Origin: JBLNBQ01 sp050260095
Lineage (GTDB): Bacteria > Bacillota > UBA5301 > DYFA01
DNA length: 8,816 nucleotides
Direction of reading: 5' to 3'
NCBI GenBank assembly: GCA_050260095.1
Contig: JBLNBQ010000057.1
Location: forward strand, 1-8,816
Shown here: in pieces, positions 1 through 6,483 of the stretch
Layout: the number at the start of each line of letters is the position of its first letter
Numbering within the stretch: position 1 is the stretch's first letter
Position numbers and translations under genes: made by a program
The notes under the pieces: generated by a model
What the model was told of the DNA's origin: nothing
Database searches by the model: none
The model's input: only the letters and a program-made list of their open reading frames with translations

Positions 1-310
1 CCTCCACGGTGGTGGCGACGATCTGGTTGTCCGGGTTCTGGAAGACCATGCCGACCGCCTGGCGGATCGGCCAGAGGTTCTCCGGCGCGCGCGTGTCGCG
101 CCCGCCCACCAGCATCGTCCCCTCCGTGGGAACGAGCAGGGCGTTGAAGTGCTTGGCCAGCGTGGATTTGCCGGAACCGTTCCGGCCCACGATGGCTACG
201 AACTCCCCCGCCCCGATCTCCAAGTTCAGCTGGTCCAGCGCCCGCAAGGTTTCCCCGTCCCGCGTCTCATAGACGTGGGTCAGGTTATCCGCCCGCAGGA
301 AGACCTCCAT
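1..310 (-). CDS. ecfA1: Energy-coupling factor (ECF) transporter ATPase EcfA1/CbiO, 5' part only
   Basis: This is the N-terminal 103 residues of an ABC-type ATPase that powers ECF transporters. These import vitamins and metal ions using an EcfA1/EcfA2 ATPase pair, the EcfT membrane scaffold and swappable substrate-binding S subunits. The Walker A motif GRNGSGKST is at residues 42-50. The Q-loop lies at FQNPDNQIV (Q91), and the PDNQ form is typical of EcfA rather than of other ABC ATPases. The signature motif, Walker B and H-loop lie beyond the left edge, so the gene is cut by the window and not broken. The ATG shares one base with the rplQ stop (TGATG) and has only a weak upstream GAG, so translation is probably coupled to rplQ. 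In Firmicutes this position is commonly followed by ecfA2, ecfT and truA; that is knowledge of the family and is not visible here. The alternative name cbiO reflects older cobalt-transport annotation. Confidence 0.93.
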   Translation of the reverse strand, partial: MEVFLRADNLTHVYETRDGETLRALDQLNLEIGAGEFVAIVGRNGSGKSTLAKHFNALLVPTEGTMLVGGRDTRAPENLWPIRQAVGMVFQNPDNQIVATTVE

Positions 311-648
311 CACACAAGCTCGATGACCACCGTCGGCGCCGCGTCGCCACGGCGGAATCCGGCCTTGATGGCCCGGGTGTAACCGCCCGGCCGAGTGGCA
401 TAGCGCGGTGCGATGGTGTCGAACAGTTTCTGCACCGCCTCGGGGTCGAGGAGGTACTCCGCGGCCTGCCGGCGGGCGTGCAGATCGCCGCGCTTGCCCA
501 GCGTGATCATCTTGTCGGTCAGGGCCTTGACGGCCGGTTCCTTACCCTCGGTGGTGATGATGCGGCCCTTGAGGATCAGGGACGTGACCAGGCTCCGAAA
601 AAGCGCCCGGCGGGCCCCCGACGGCCGACCCAGCTTGTTTCGCTTCAT
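310..648 (-). CDS. rplQ: 50S ribosomal protein L17
   Basis: L17 is a large-subunit protein that lies near the polypeptide exit tunnel. The 112-residue product has the family hallmarks: MKRNKLGRPSGARRALFRSL at the N-terminus, the central core KMITLGKRGDLHARRQA (residues 46-62), and the C-terminal GGYTRAIKAGFRRGDAAP block ending in IELV. It is slightly shorter than the Bacillus protein (about 120 residues) because the segment after residue 66 is compact. The ATG has a strong AGGAGGT site at 658-664 with a 9-base spacer. It follows the rpoA stop closely, which is the usual rpoA-rplQ pairing at the end of the alpha operon, and its stop overlaps the ecfA1 start by one base. Confidence 0.98.
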   Translation of the reverse strand: MKRNKLGRPSGARRALFRSLVTSLILKGRIITTEGKEPAVKALTDKMITLGKRGDLHARRQAAEYLLDPEAVQKLFDTIAPRYATRPGGYTRAIKAGFRRGDAAPTVVIELV

Positions 649-668
649 CCCTCACAAACCTCCTGCGC

Positions 669-1616
669 CTATTCCTCCGACTCCTTGAGCGACAGCCCCA
701 ACCCTGCGAGCTTCTGCTTGACCTCTTCGAGCGACTTGCGGCCGAGGTTACGGACCTTCATCATGTCCTCCTCAGTCTTGCGGGTCAGCTCCTCGACGGT
801 GTTGATGCCGGCGCGCTTCAGACAGTTGTACGAGCGGACCGACAGGTCCAACTCCTCGATGGTCATCTCCATCAGCCGGTTCTTCTGTTCCTCTTCCTTT
901 TCGACCATGATCTCCACGTCTGAGGTGGCCTCGGTCAGATGCACGAAGAGGGCCAGGTGCTCCGTGAGGATACGGGCCGCCAGGCTCGTCGCCTCGTCGG
1001 GAAGGATCATGCCTTCCTTCGTCCACACCTCGAGGATCAGCCGGTCGTAGTCGGTGACCTGGCCGACGCGGGTGTTCTCCACCGTGAAGTTGACCCGGCT
1101 GACCGGCGAGAAGACGGAGTCGATCGGGATGACGCCGATCGGCTGATCGGGCCGCTTGTTCCGCTCCGCCGGGGCGTAACCCCGCCCCTTCTCCACGCTG
1201 ATCTCCGCGAACATCCGCGCCCCCTTCTCCAGGGTAGCGATGTGCTGCGGCGGATGGTTTAGGATCTCCACATCGGGCGGGCAGATGATGTCCGCCGAGG
1301 TGACCTCGCCCTCCTGATCGGCCTCGATCCGGACCGTGGCCGGTTCATCGGTGTGCATCTTCACCAGCAGCGCCTTGAGGTTGAGGATGATGTCGGTGAC
1401 ATCCTCCCGCACGCCCTCGATGGTCGCGAACTCGTGAAGGACCCCCTCAATCTTGACGGAGGTGACAGCCGCCCCCGGCAAGGAGGAGAGCAGGACCCGG
1501 CGCAGGGAATTCCCCAACGTGGTCCCGTAGCCTCGCTCGAGCGGCTCGACGACGAACTTCCCGTAGGTCTTCGACAGTTCCACCGCTTCGATCTTCGGCT
1601 TTTCGATTTCGATCAT
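669..1616 (-). CDS. rpoA: DNA-directed RNA polymerase subunit alpha
   Basis: This is the alpha subunit, whose dimer scaffolds RNA polymerase assembly and whose C-terminal domain contacts UP elements and activators. From the chosen start the protein has 315 residues, close to the Bacillus length. The N-terminal assembly domain covers about 1-228 and includes the conserved RGYGTTLGNSLRR (28-40) and LLSSLPGAAVTS. An acidic/basic linker (KEEEQKNR) follows. The C-terminal domain covers about 249-315 and contains VRSYNCL (R261 and N264 match E. coli R265 and N268) and NLGRKSLEE (290-298), so the DNA-binding determinant is intact. The frame is open to an ATG two codons upstream (1622), but the ribosome-binding site AAGGAGGG ends only one base before it. 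The ATG at 1616 has a proper 7-base spacer and gives MIEIEKPKIE, the standard Firmicutes N-terminus, so it is preferred. Confidence 0.97.
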   Translation of the reverse strand: MIEIEKPKIEAVELSKTYGKFVVEPLERGYGTTLGNSLRRVLLSSLPGAAVTSVKIEGVLHEFATIEGVREDVTDIILNLKALLVKMHTDEPATVRIEADQEGEVTSADIICPPDVEILNHPPQHIATLEKGARMFAEISVEKGRGYAPAERNKRPDQPIGVIPIDSVFSPVSRVNFTVENTRVGQVTDYDRLILEVWTKEGMILPDEATSLAARILTEHLALFVHLTEATSDVEIMVEKEEEQKNRLMEMTIEELDLSVRSYNCLKRAGINTVEELTRKTEEDMMKVRNLGRKSLEEVKQKLAGLGLSLKESEE

Positions 1617-1623
1617 CGGCATA

Positions 1624-1631
1624 CCCTCCTT
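1624..1631 (-). promoter_or_regulatory. Ribosome-binding site that sets the rpoA start
   Basis: AAGGAGGG is read on the minus strand. It lies 1 base before the ATG at 1622 and 7 bases before the ATG at 1616, so it supports initiation at 1616 and not at the longer frame's first ATG. Confidence 0.85.
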
Positions 1632-1649
1632 GTGTACGGTCGAGGGTGT

Positions 1650-2279
1650 CTACCGGGAGTAGAACTCGACGATCAGGTGCTCCTTGATGCTCGTCTCGAT
1701 CTGATCCCGGCTCGGCAGCGCCAGCACGCTCCCGGAGAAGGTGTCCGGATTGAAGGATAGCCAGGCGGGAATGGGACGGGCCCCGGCCGCACCGACCATC
1801 TCCTGAATCCGGTTCAGCTTGCGGGACGACTCCTTGACGCTGATCGTCTCCCCGGCCTTCACCAGGTAGGAGGGGATATTCACTTTCTGACCGTTCACGG
1901 TGAAGTGCCCATGGCGCACCATCTGACGCGCCTCGGCCCGGGAACCGGCCAGCCCCATGCGGTAGATGACGTTGTCGAGCCGCCGCTCCAGCAGCTGAAG
2001 CAGGTTCTCGCCGGTGACGCCGCGCTTGCGTTCCGCCGTCTCGAAGTAGTTCCGCAGCGGGGTCTCGAGCACCCCGTAGACCCGGCGAAGCTTCTGCTTC
2101 TCACGCAGCTGCAGCGAGTACTCCGACGGCTTGCCGCGACGGGCCTGCCCGTGCTGGCCGGGAATGTAACCGCGCCGGTCCATGGCGCACTTGTTGGTGT
2201 AGCAACGATCGCCCTTCAGGAACAGTTTCTCGCCTTCGCGGCGGCATAGCCGGCAGACCGGACCAGTATACCTTGCCAT
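1650..2279 (-). CDS. rpsD: 30S ribosomal protein S4, zinc-binding (C+) form
   Basis: S4 is a primary 16S rRNA-binding protein that nucleates assembly of the 30S body and lines the mRNA entry region. In many bacteria it also represses its own operon. The product has 209 residues, near the usual 200-210. Four N-terminal cysteines (C9, C12, C26, C31) form a zinc knuckle, which makes this the C+ type. The S4 RNA-binding domain spans about 98-150 (RRLDNVIYRMGLAGSRAEAR, then a VRHGHFTVNG turn), and the C-terminus is IVEFYSR. The ATG is preceded by GGAGGTG (2289-2295) with a 9-base spacer. The gene sits between rpsK and rpoA, the order seen in E. coli and many clostridia but not in B. subtilis. I did not recognise a specific S4-binding mRNA fold. 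Confidence 0.98.
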   Translation of the reverse strand: MARYTGPVCRLCRREGEKLFLKGDRCYTNKCAMDRRGYIPGQHGQARRGKPSEYSLQLREKQKLRRVYGVLETPLRNYFETAERKRGVTGENLLQLLERRLDNVIYRMGLAGSRAEARQMVRHGHFTVNGQKVNIPSYLVKAGETISVKESSRKLNRIQEMVGAAGARPIPAWLSFNPDTFSGSVLALPSRDQIETSIKEHLIVEFYSR

Positions 2280-2303
2280 CTAGTCACGCACCTCCACTTC
2301 GCG

Positions 2304-2699
2304 TCAAACCCGCCGCCGCTTGGGCGGGCGGCACCCATTGTGCGGAATGGGCGTGGTGTCTTTGATCGCGTTCACGTTCAGTCCGGCGGCCTGCAGGCTC
2401 CGGATGGCGGTTTCACGCCCGCTGCCCGGTCCCTTGACCATGACTTCGATCTCGCGCAGACCGTGCTCCATCGCCGCCTTGGCTGCGACCTCCGCGGCCA
2501 TGCCGGCCGCGTACGGCGTTCCCTTGCGGGACCCCTTGAAGCCCTGGTTTCCGGCGGATGACCAGGAAAGGACGTTACCGTCCCGGTCGGTGATGGTCAC
2601 GATCGTGTTGTTGAAGGTGGACCGGATGTGGGCCACCCCACTCTCAACGTTCTTACGTTCGCGCTTCCTGGTGCGAACGGCCTTCTTCGGCTTGGCCAA
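2304..2699 (-). CDS. rpsK: 30S ribosomal protein S11
   Basis: S11 is a platform protein of the small subunit near the Shine-Dalgarno/anti-Shine-Dalgarno helix and the E site. The 131-residue sequence shows the expected blocks: a basic N-terminal tail, GVAHIRSTFNNTIVTITD (21-38), SWSSAG, GSRKGTPYAA, VKGPGSGRE (88-96) and the terminal PIPHNGCRPPKRRRV. The start codon is TTG (2697-2699), with no better ATG in frame. It is backed by GGAGG at 2708-2712 with an 8-base spacer, and the next codons give AKPKKA, a normal S11 beginning. The HNG at 120-122 is the site that forms isoaspartate in E. coli S11, a conserved family feature. The gene follows rpsM by 17 bases. Confidence 0.97.
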   Translation of the reverse strand: MAKPKKAVRTRKRERKNVESGVAHIRSTFNNTIVTITDRDGNVLSWSSAGNQGFKGSRKGTPYAAGMAAEVAAKAAMEHGLREIEVMVKGPGSGRETAIRSLQAAGLNVNAIKDTTPIPHNGCRPPKRRRV

Positions 2700-2716
2700 C
2701 TCCCGTTCCTCCCCTC

Positions 2717-3094
2717 TTACTTGGCGGCCTTACGGCGCACGCCGACCGTCTTCCGCGGGCCCTTCCGGGTGCGGGCGTTCGTCCGCGTCCGCTGGCCCCT
2801 CACCGGCAAACCGCGACGGTGCCGCAGCCCGCGGTAGCTGCCGATGTCGATCAGCCGCTTGATGTTCATGGACTCCTCGCGCCGGAGGTCGCCCTCCACC
2901 TTGTAGTCCCGATCGATCACATCACGCAGCTTGGTAACCTCTTCGTCGGTCAGATCCCTGACCCGGGTATCCGGATTGACGCCGGTCTTGGCCAGGATCT
3001 CCCGGGAGGTGGTCGGGCCAATGCCGTAGATGTAGTTCAACGCCACCTCGACCCTTTTTTCCCGTGGCAGGTCGACACCCGCTATTCTTGCCAT
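2717..3094 (-). CDS. rpsM: 30S ribosomal protein S13
   Basis: S13 lies in the small-subunit head, where it forms intersubunit bridges to the 50S and its basic tail touches the P-site tRNA. The product has 125 residues, normal for the family. It begins ARIAGVDLPREKRVEVALNY, followed by the helix-two-turn-helix segment with YGIGPTTSREIL (23-34). The RNA-binding motif SYRGLRHRRGLPVRGQRT (86-103) and the NARTRKGPRKTV tail come last. The ATG is preceded by TAGGAGGT (3101-3108) with a 6-base spacer. The neighbours are rpmJ upstream and rpsK downstream, the usual order. Confidence 0.98.
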   Translation of the reverse strand: MARIAGVDLPREKRVEVALNYIYGIGPTTSREILAKTGVNPDTRVRDLTDEEVTKLRDVIDRDYKVEGDLRREESMNIKRLIDIGSYRGLRHRRGLPVRGQRTRTNARTRKGPRKTVGVRRKAAK

Positions 3095-3112
3095 TTCTAC
3101 ACCTCCTAGCCC

Positions 3113-3226
3113 TTAGCCCTGTTTCTGCTTGTGCTTAGGATTCTCGCAGATGACCATGACCCGGCCATTGCGCTTGATGATCTTGCACTTCTCGCAAATC
3201 GGTTTCACGGAAGGCCTGACCTTCAT
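3113..3226 (-). CDS. rpmJ: 50S ribosomal protein L36, zinc-binding (C+) form
   Basis: L36 is the smallest ribosomal protein and stabilises a 23S rRNA junction late in 50S assembly. The 37 codons read MKVRPSVKPICEKCKIIKRN and continue to CENPKHKQKQG. The zinc ligands C11, C14, C27 and H32 are all present, so this is the C+ type and not a zinc-independent paralogue. Length and sequence match the family along the whole chain. A strong AGGAGGT lies at 3237-3243, 10 bases before the ATG. The gene lies between infA and rpsM, its normal position. Confidence 0.97.
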   Translation of the reverse strand: MKVRPSVKPICEKCKIIKRNGRVMVICENPKHKQKQG

Positions 3227-3258
3227 TTCCTGATAAACCTCCTCTTGCGGCTGCAACT

Positions 3259-3477
3259 CTACTTGAACCGGTAGGTGATGCGCCCACGTGTCAGGTCGTA
3301 CGGGGAAAGCTCCACGGTCACCCTGTCTCCGGGCAGGATCCGGATGAAGTGCATCCGCATCTTCCCCGAGATGTGGGCCAACACCGTGTGCCCGTTCTCC
3401 AGTTCCACCCGGAACATGGCGTTCGGCAAGGGTTCGATGACCTTCCCCTCAACCTCAATCACGTCATCCTTGGGCAT
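3259..3477 (-). CDS. infA: Translation initiation factor IF-1
   Basis: IF-1 is a single OB-fold protein that occupies the 30S A site during initiation and works with IF-2 and IF-3. The 72-residue product is full length and nearly consensus: DDVIEVEGKVIEPLPNAMFR, ENGHTVLAHISGKMRMHFIRI and LPGDRVTVELSPYDLTRGRI, ending YRFK. The ATG is preceded by AAGGAGG (3485-3491) with a 7-base spacer. The upstream gene's TAA stop runs into this ribosome-binding site (TAAGGAGG), which should favour hand-over of terminating ribosomes. Confidence 0.98.
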   Translation of the reverse strand: MPKDDVIEVEGKVIEPLPNAMFRVELENGHTVLAHISGKMRMHFIRILPGDRVTVELSPYDLTRGRITYRFK

Positions 3478-3484
3478 GCTCTGG

Positions 3485-3492
3485 CCTCCTTA
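3485..3492 (-). promoter_or_regulatory. infA ribosome-binding site fused to the KOW gene's stop codon
   Basis: TAAGGAGG on the minus strand. Its first three bases are the stop codon of the KOW-domain gene and its last seven are the infA ribosome-binding site, 7 bases before the infA ATG. Confidence 0.8.
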
Positions 3493-3771
3493 AAGCGCCT
3501 CCGCCTCGCCGAGCAGACGTTGCAGCGCCTGGCGCACCTGCTCATCCGCGATCCTGCCACCCGTGGCGGCTTCGGCGATCTCCCGGGCCACCGCCGGGTA
3601 CACGATGAGGTGGCGCAGGTTCTTTCTCTTCGCGTGGGCCACCCGCCGCAGGGTGCCGTCCGCCACCTTGACAAACCCGCCGCCGGACGCCTCGACCACG
3701 ATGTAGGCTTTGCCCTGGTCGCGGCCGGCCCGGCTCACCACCAACTGTCCCACCGACACGCTCTCGCTCAC
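3490..3771 (-). CDS. Small KOW-domain RNA-binding protein (ribosomal L14e-like, YbzG type)
   Basis: This 93-residue protein carries an N-terminal KOW-type SH3-like barrel at about residues 6-55: VGQLVVSRAGRDQGKAYIVV, a VADGTLRRV segment, then the basic AKRKNLRHL. The pattern resembles the archaeal/eukaryotic L14e KOW fold and the small protein encoded between map and infA in many Firmicutes (ybzG in B. subtilis). KOW domains bind RNA, and the location inside a ribosomal operon points to ribosome or rRNA work, but no precise function is established to my knowledge. Residues 60-93 form a predicted helical tail (VAREIAEA, then DEQVRQALQRLL). The GTG start at 3769-3771 overlaps the map stop as GTGA and has GGGGGA at 3781-3786. 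The frame stays open far upstream inside map, but that extension is an arginine/glycine-rich shadow of map. Confidence 0.85.
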   Translation of the reverse strand: MSESVSVGQLVVSRAGRDQGKAYIVVEASGGGFVKVADGTLRRVAHAKRKNLRHLIVYPAVAREIAEAATGGRIADEQVRQALQRLLGEAEAL

Positions 3772-4532
3772 CCGCCCGTCTCCCCCTCGAGGGCCGTCAG
3801 GATCAGCGGCCCTTCCGGCGTCACGGCGACGGTGTGCTCGAAGTGGGCGGAGAGGCTCCGGTCCCGGGTGGTGACGGTCCAATGGTCCGCCTGGACCTCC
3901 ACCTCGTAGCCGCCGACGTTGACCATCGGCTCGATCGCCAGGGTCATCCCGGCCTTGAGCCGCGGCCCCCGCCCCGGCGGTCCGTAGTTCGGTATCGGCG
4001 GCGCTTCGTGCATGGCCCGCCCAATGCCATGCCCGACATACTCCCTGACCACCGAGAAGCCTTCCTTTTCGGCGCACACCTGAACGGCGTGCGACACGTC
4101 GGAGAGCCGGTTGCCCGGCACGGCCTGGGCGATCCCCCGGGCAAGGGCCTCTTTCGTGGCGGCGAGCAGCCGCCTCGCCTCCGCGCTGACCTCTCCGACC
4201 GGGAACGTCTCGGCGGCATCGCCGTAGAACCCGTCCACGATGGCGCCCACATCGATGCTGATGAGGTCGCCGGCTTTCAAAGTCCTGGCCCCGGGAATCC
4301 CATGCACCACCTCTTCGTTGATGGAAGCGCAGATGGTGGCGGGAAACCCGTTGTACCCCTTGAAGGCGGGAAGCGCCCCCCGGCTCCGGATCAGCTCCTC
4401 GGCAGCCCGGTCCAGTTCCGCGGTGGTGCGGCCCGGGGCAACCAGCTCGCTCATCAGCCGGAGGACTTCGGCGACCACCAGGCCCGCCCGGCGCATCGCC
4501 GCCACTTCCTCGCTGGACTTCAGTATGATCAT
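3768..4532 (-). CDS. map: Methionine aminopeptidase, type I
   Basis: This cytosolic metalloenzyme removes the initiator methionine from nascent proteins when the second residue is small. The 254-residue protein has the pita-bread fold with all five metal ligands: D94 (in SIDVGA), D105 (in YGDAAETF), H168 (in VGHGIG), E201 (in AIEPM) and E232 (in HFEHT). The substrate-contacting histidines H77 and H175 are also present. There is no N-terminal zinc-finger or linker extension, so it is the short type Ia form. The ATG gives MIILKSSEEVAAMRRAG, a typical beginning, but its ribosome-binding site is weak (only G-runs in GGGGTAGGGGTAGC). With just 7 bases after the adk stop, coupling to adk is likely. 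Its stop overlaps the start of the KOW gene. Confidence 0.97.
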   Translation of the reverse strand: MIILKSSEEVAAMRRAGLVVAEVLRLMSELVAPGRTTAELDRAAEELIRSRGALPAFKGYNGFPATICASINEEVVHGIPGARTLKAGDLISIDVGAIVDGFYGDAAETFPVGEVSAEARRLLAATKEALARGIAQAVPGNRLSDVSHAVQVCAEKEGFSVVREYVGHGIGRAMHEAPPIPNYGPPGRGPRLKAGMTLAIEPMVNVGGYEVEVQADHWTVTTRDRSLSAHFEHTVAVTPEGPLILTALEGETGG

Positions 4533-4539
4533 GCTACCC

Positions 4540-5208
4540 CTACCCCGTGCTGACTACGGTATCCACGGCCCGGTCGACCGCTGCGGTGACCTGTGCGATC
4601 GGCTGCTCGCCGTCGACCTCCTTAAGAAGGCCTCGCCCAGTGTAGTAAGCGATGAGCGGCGCCGTTTGCCTGGCGTAGACCTCCAGGCGTACCCGGACGG
4701 TCTCCTCGGCGTCATCCGGACGCTGCACCAACTCCGCCTGGCAGATGTCGCACCGCCCCGCAACTCTGGGCGGCCGGTTCTCCAGGTGGTAGACCGCAGC
4801 ACAGCCAGGGCAGGATCGCCTCTGGCTAAGCCGCTTGGCCAGCACTTCCGGCCTGACTCGTAGATTCAGCACCATGTCCAAGGGCCTTCCCAGTTCCGCC
4901 AGCATCCGGTCAAGTGCTTCAGCCTGTGCTACCGTGCGGGGGAACCCATCCAAGAGGAACCCCCTCTGCTGCATCTCCTGGGATTCGAGCCGTTCCCGCA
5001 CCAAGCCGATCACGACCTCGTCCGGGACCAACTCTCCCTTTTCCATGTATTTCCCGGCGAGCAGCCCCAGCGGCGTGCCGGCCGCTCTGGCTTCCCGCAA
5101 GATGTCGCCGGTCGAGATGTGAACCACCCCAAGCCGGTCGACCAGATGCTTGGCTTGTGTGCCCTTGCCCGCTCCTGGCGGTCCAAGCAGAACAAGCCGC
5201 ATTGTCAT
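4540..5208 (-). CDS. adk: Adenylate kinase, long form with zinc-type LID
   Basis: This enzyme interconverts ATP plus AMP with two ADP and keeps the adenylate pool balanced in the cytosol. The 222-residue protein has the P-loop GPPGAGKGT (9-17), the AMP-binding STGDILR (32-38) and the DGFPRT motif (87-92). A long LID carries four cysteines (C133, C136, C153, C156) in C-x2-C...C-x2-C spacing, the zinc-binding arrangement common in Gram-positive species. The stretch before the first cysteine reads SQRRSC, where GRR-x-C is usual, a mild departure. The ATG at 5206-5208 overlaps the secY stop as ATGA and has TGAGGGG upstream (8-base spacer). A second ATG two codons later would also give a normal N-terminus but sits about 14 bases from the ribosome-binding site, so it is less favoured. 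Confidence 0.97.
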   Translation of the reverse strand: MTMRLVLLGPPGAGKGTQAKHLVDRLGVVHISTGDILREARAAGTPLGLLAGKYMEKGELVPDEVVIGLVRERLESQEMQQRGFLLDGFPRTVAQAEALDRMLAELGRPLDMVLNLRVRPEVLAKRLSQRRSCPGCAAVYHLENRPPRVAGRCDICQAELVQRPDDAEETVRVRLEVYARQTAPLIAYYTGRGLLKEVDGEQPIAQVTAAVDRAVDTVVSTG

Positions 5209-6482
5209 TTGATGAACCCCTCATAGTGGCGCATCAGGAGGTGCGCCTCGATCTGCCGCATCGTGTCGAGCGCCACGCCGACCATGATAAGCAACGACGT
5301 CCCGCCGAAGTAGAACGCCCGCATCCTGAAGATCGTGGTCAGGATCGTCGGGAGCACTGCGATGGCGGCGAGAAACAACGCCCCCACCAGGGTGATCCGT
5401 GTCAGAACCCGCTCCAGGTACTCCGCCGTCGGGCGTCCGGGCCGCAGGCCGGGGATGAACCCGCCGTACTTCTTCATGTTGTCCGCCACCTGAATCGGGT
5501 TGAAGCTGATCGCGGTGTAGAAGAACGTGAAGAAGACAATCAAAATGACCTCAATGAAATTGTACCAGAACGACCCGTACCCGAAAATCCGGGCGACCCG
5601 CTGAGCGGCCGGGAAGTAGGAGAGGATCGTCAGCGGGAACGCAAGGATCGAAGAGGCGAAGATGACCGGAATCACGCCGGCTTGGTTGACACGGAGCGGG
5701 ATGTGCGTCGAGGCGCCGCCGTAGAGCTTGCGACCCCGCATCTGCTTCGCGTACTGCACCGGCACCCGGCGCTGCCCTTCCTGCACCAGGATGACCCCGG
5801 CGATGATCGCCACCGAGATGACCAGGAAGGCCAGCACCGACAGGACGTTGAGGCCGCCGGTGCCGATCGACTGGACCATCTGAATGGCCGCTGCCGGCAT
5901 CCGGGCGACGATGCCGAAGAAGATGATCAGCGAGATCCCATTGCCGATGCCAAACTCCGAGATAATCTCCCCAAGCCACATCAGGAACATCGAGCCGGCC
6001 GTCAGCGTGGTGATGATGAGCAGCGTCGTGAGCGTCCCCGGGTTGATGACGGCCGAAAGCCCGCCCGTCAGCTGCGCCCGGCTGATCAGGAGGTAGGTGC
6101 CGTAGGCCTGGATGACGGCGAGCAGCACGGTGCCGTACCGCGTGTACTGCGCCATCTTCTTCCGTCCCTCGACGCCCTCCTTGGCCAGCTCCTCGAGCTT
6201 CGGAATGACCACGGTCAGCAACTGCACGATGATCGAGGACGTGATGTACGGGTTGACGCCAAGGGCGAAAACCGTGAACTTGGAGAGGTTGCCGCCAGCG
6301 AACAGGTCGAGCACGCCAAAAATGTTACCGGACTGGCTGAAGAGGTCTACCAGGCGCGACGCGTTGACACCGGGAACCGGGACGAAGCTGCCCAGCCGGT
6401 AGACGACAAGCATCAACGCGGTGAAAAGCAGCTTCTTCCGCAAATCCGCGATCTGGAAGGCGTTCTTCAGGGCGCTCAGCAC
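5205..6482 (-). CDS. secY: Preprotein translocase subunit SecY
   Basis: SecY is the channel of the Sec translocon in the cytoplasmic membrane. It secretes or inserts proteins with SecE, SecG and SecA or the ribosome. The 425-residue protein shows the expected ten-helix pattern. The first helix is near 17-36 and is followed by PVPGVN; a plug region lies around 55-75. NPYITSSIIVQLL (77-89) starts the lateral-gate helix, and GIGNGISLIIFFGI lies at 178-191. The cytoplasmic loop KKYGGFIPGLRPGRPT (337-352) carries R347, matching the functionally important R357 of E. coli. The start is GTG (6480-6482), one base after the rplO stop, with GAGGT inside the last rplO codons. It ends in an overlap with adk. 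Position between rplO and adk is the standard spc arrangement. Confidence 0.98.
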   Translation of the reverse strand: MLSALKNAFQIADLRKKLLFTALMLVVYRLGSFVPVPGVNASRLVDLFSQSGNIFGVLDLFAGGNLSKFTVFALGVNPYITSSIIVQLLTVVIPKLEELAKEGVEGRKKMAQYTRYGTVLLAVIQAYGTYLLISRAQLTGGLSAVINPGTLTTLLIITTLTAGSMFLMWLGEIISEFGIGNGISLIIFFGIVARMPAAAIQMVQSIGTGGLNVLSVLAFLVISVAIIAGVILVQEGQRRVPVQYAKQMRGRKLYGGASTHIPLRVNQAGVIPVIFASSILAFPLTILSYFPAAQRVARIFGYGSFWYNFIEVILIVFFTFFYTAISFNPIQVADNMKKYGGFIPGLRPGRPTAEYLERVLTRITLVGALFLAAIAVLPTILTTIFRMRAFYFGGTSLLIMVGVALDTMRQIEAHLLMRHYEGFIK

Positions 6483-6483
6483 C

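Noticed and set aside
1..310. Truncated ATPase gene considered as a pseudogene
   Set aside because: The frame is intact to the window edge, with perfect Walker A and Q-loop motifs; it is cut by the window only.
478..1050. Open plus-strand frame opposite rplQ and rpoA
   Set aside because: Antisense to two certain genes; serine/arginine-rich without domain features.
1623..1649. Possible promoter or terminator in the rpsD-rpoA gap
   Set aside because: The 27-base gap holds only the rpoA ribosome-binding site. I found no -35/-10 pair and no hairpin followed by a T-run here or in any other gap.
2320..2862. Open plus-strand frame opposite rpsK and rpsM
   Set aside because: Shadow of two ribosomal genes; no plausible start signal or motif.
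3227..3258. Possible regulatory structure between infA and rpmJ
   Set aside because: At 32 bases this is the widest gap, but it contains the rpmJ ribosome-binding site and no convincing inverted repeat.
3772..4077. Long N-terminal extension of the KOW gene reading through map
   Set aside because: The frame is open by chance in GC-rich sequence. The extension is a G/R/A/D-rich shadow of map, while the GTG at 3771 overlaps the map stop and gives a normal-length KOW protein.
3834..4553. Open plus-strand frame of 239 codons opposite map
   Set aside because: Antisense shadow of map; low-complexity composition and no recognisable motif.
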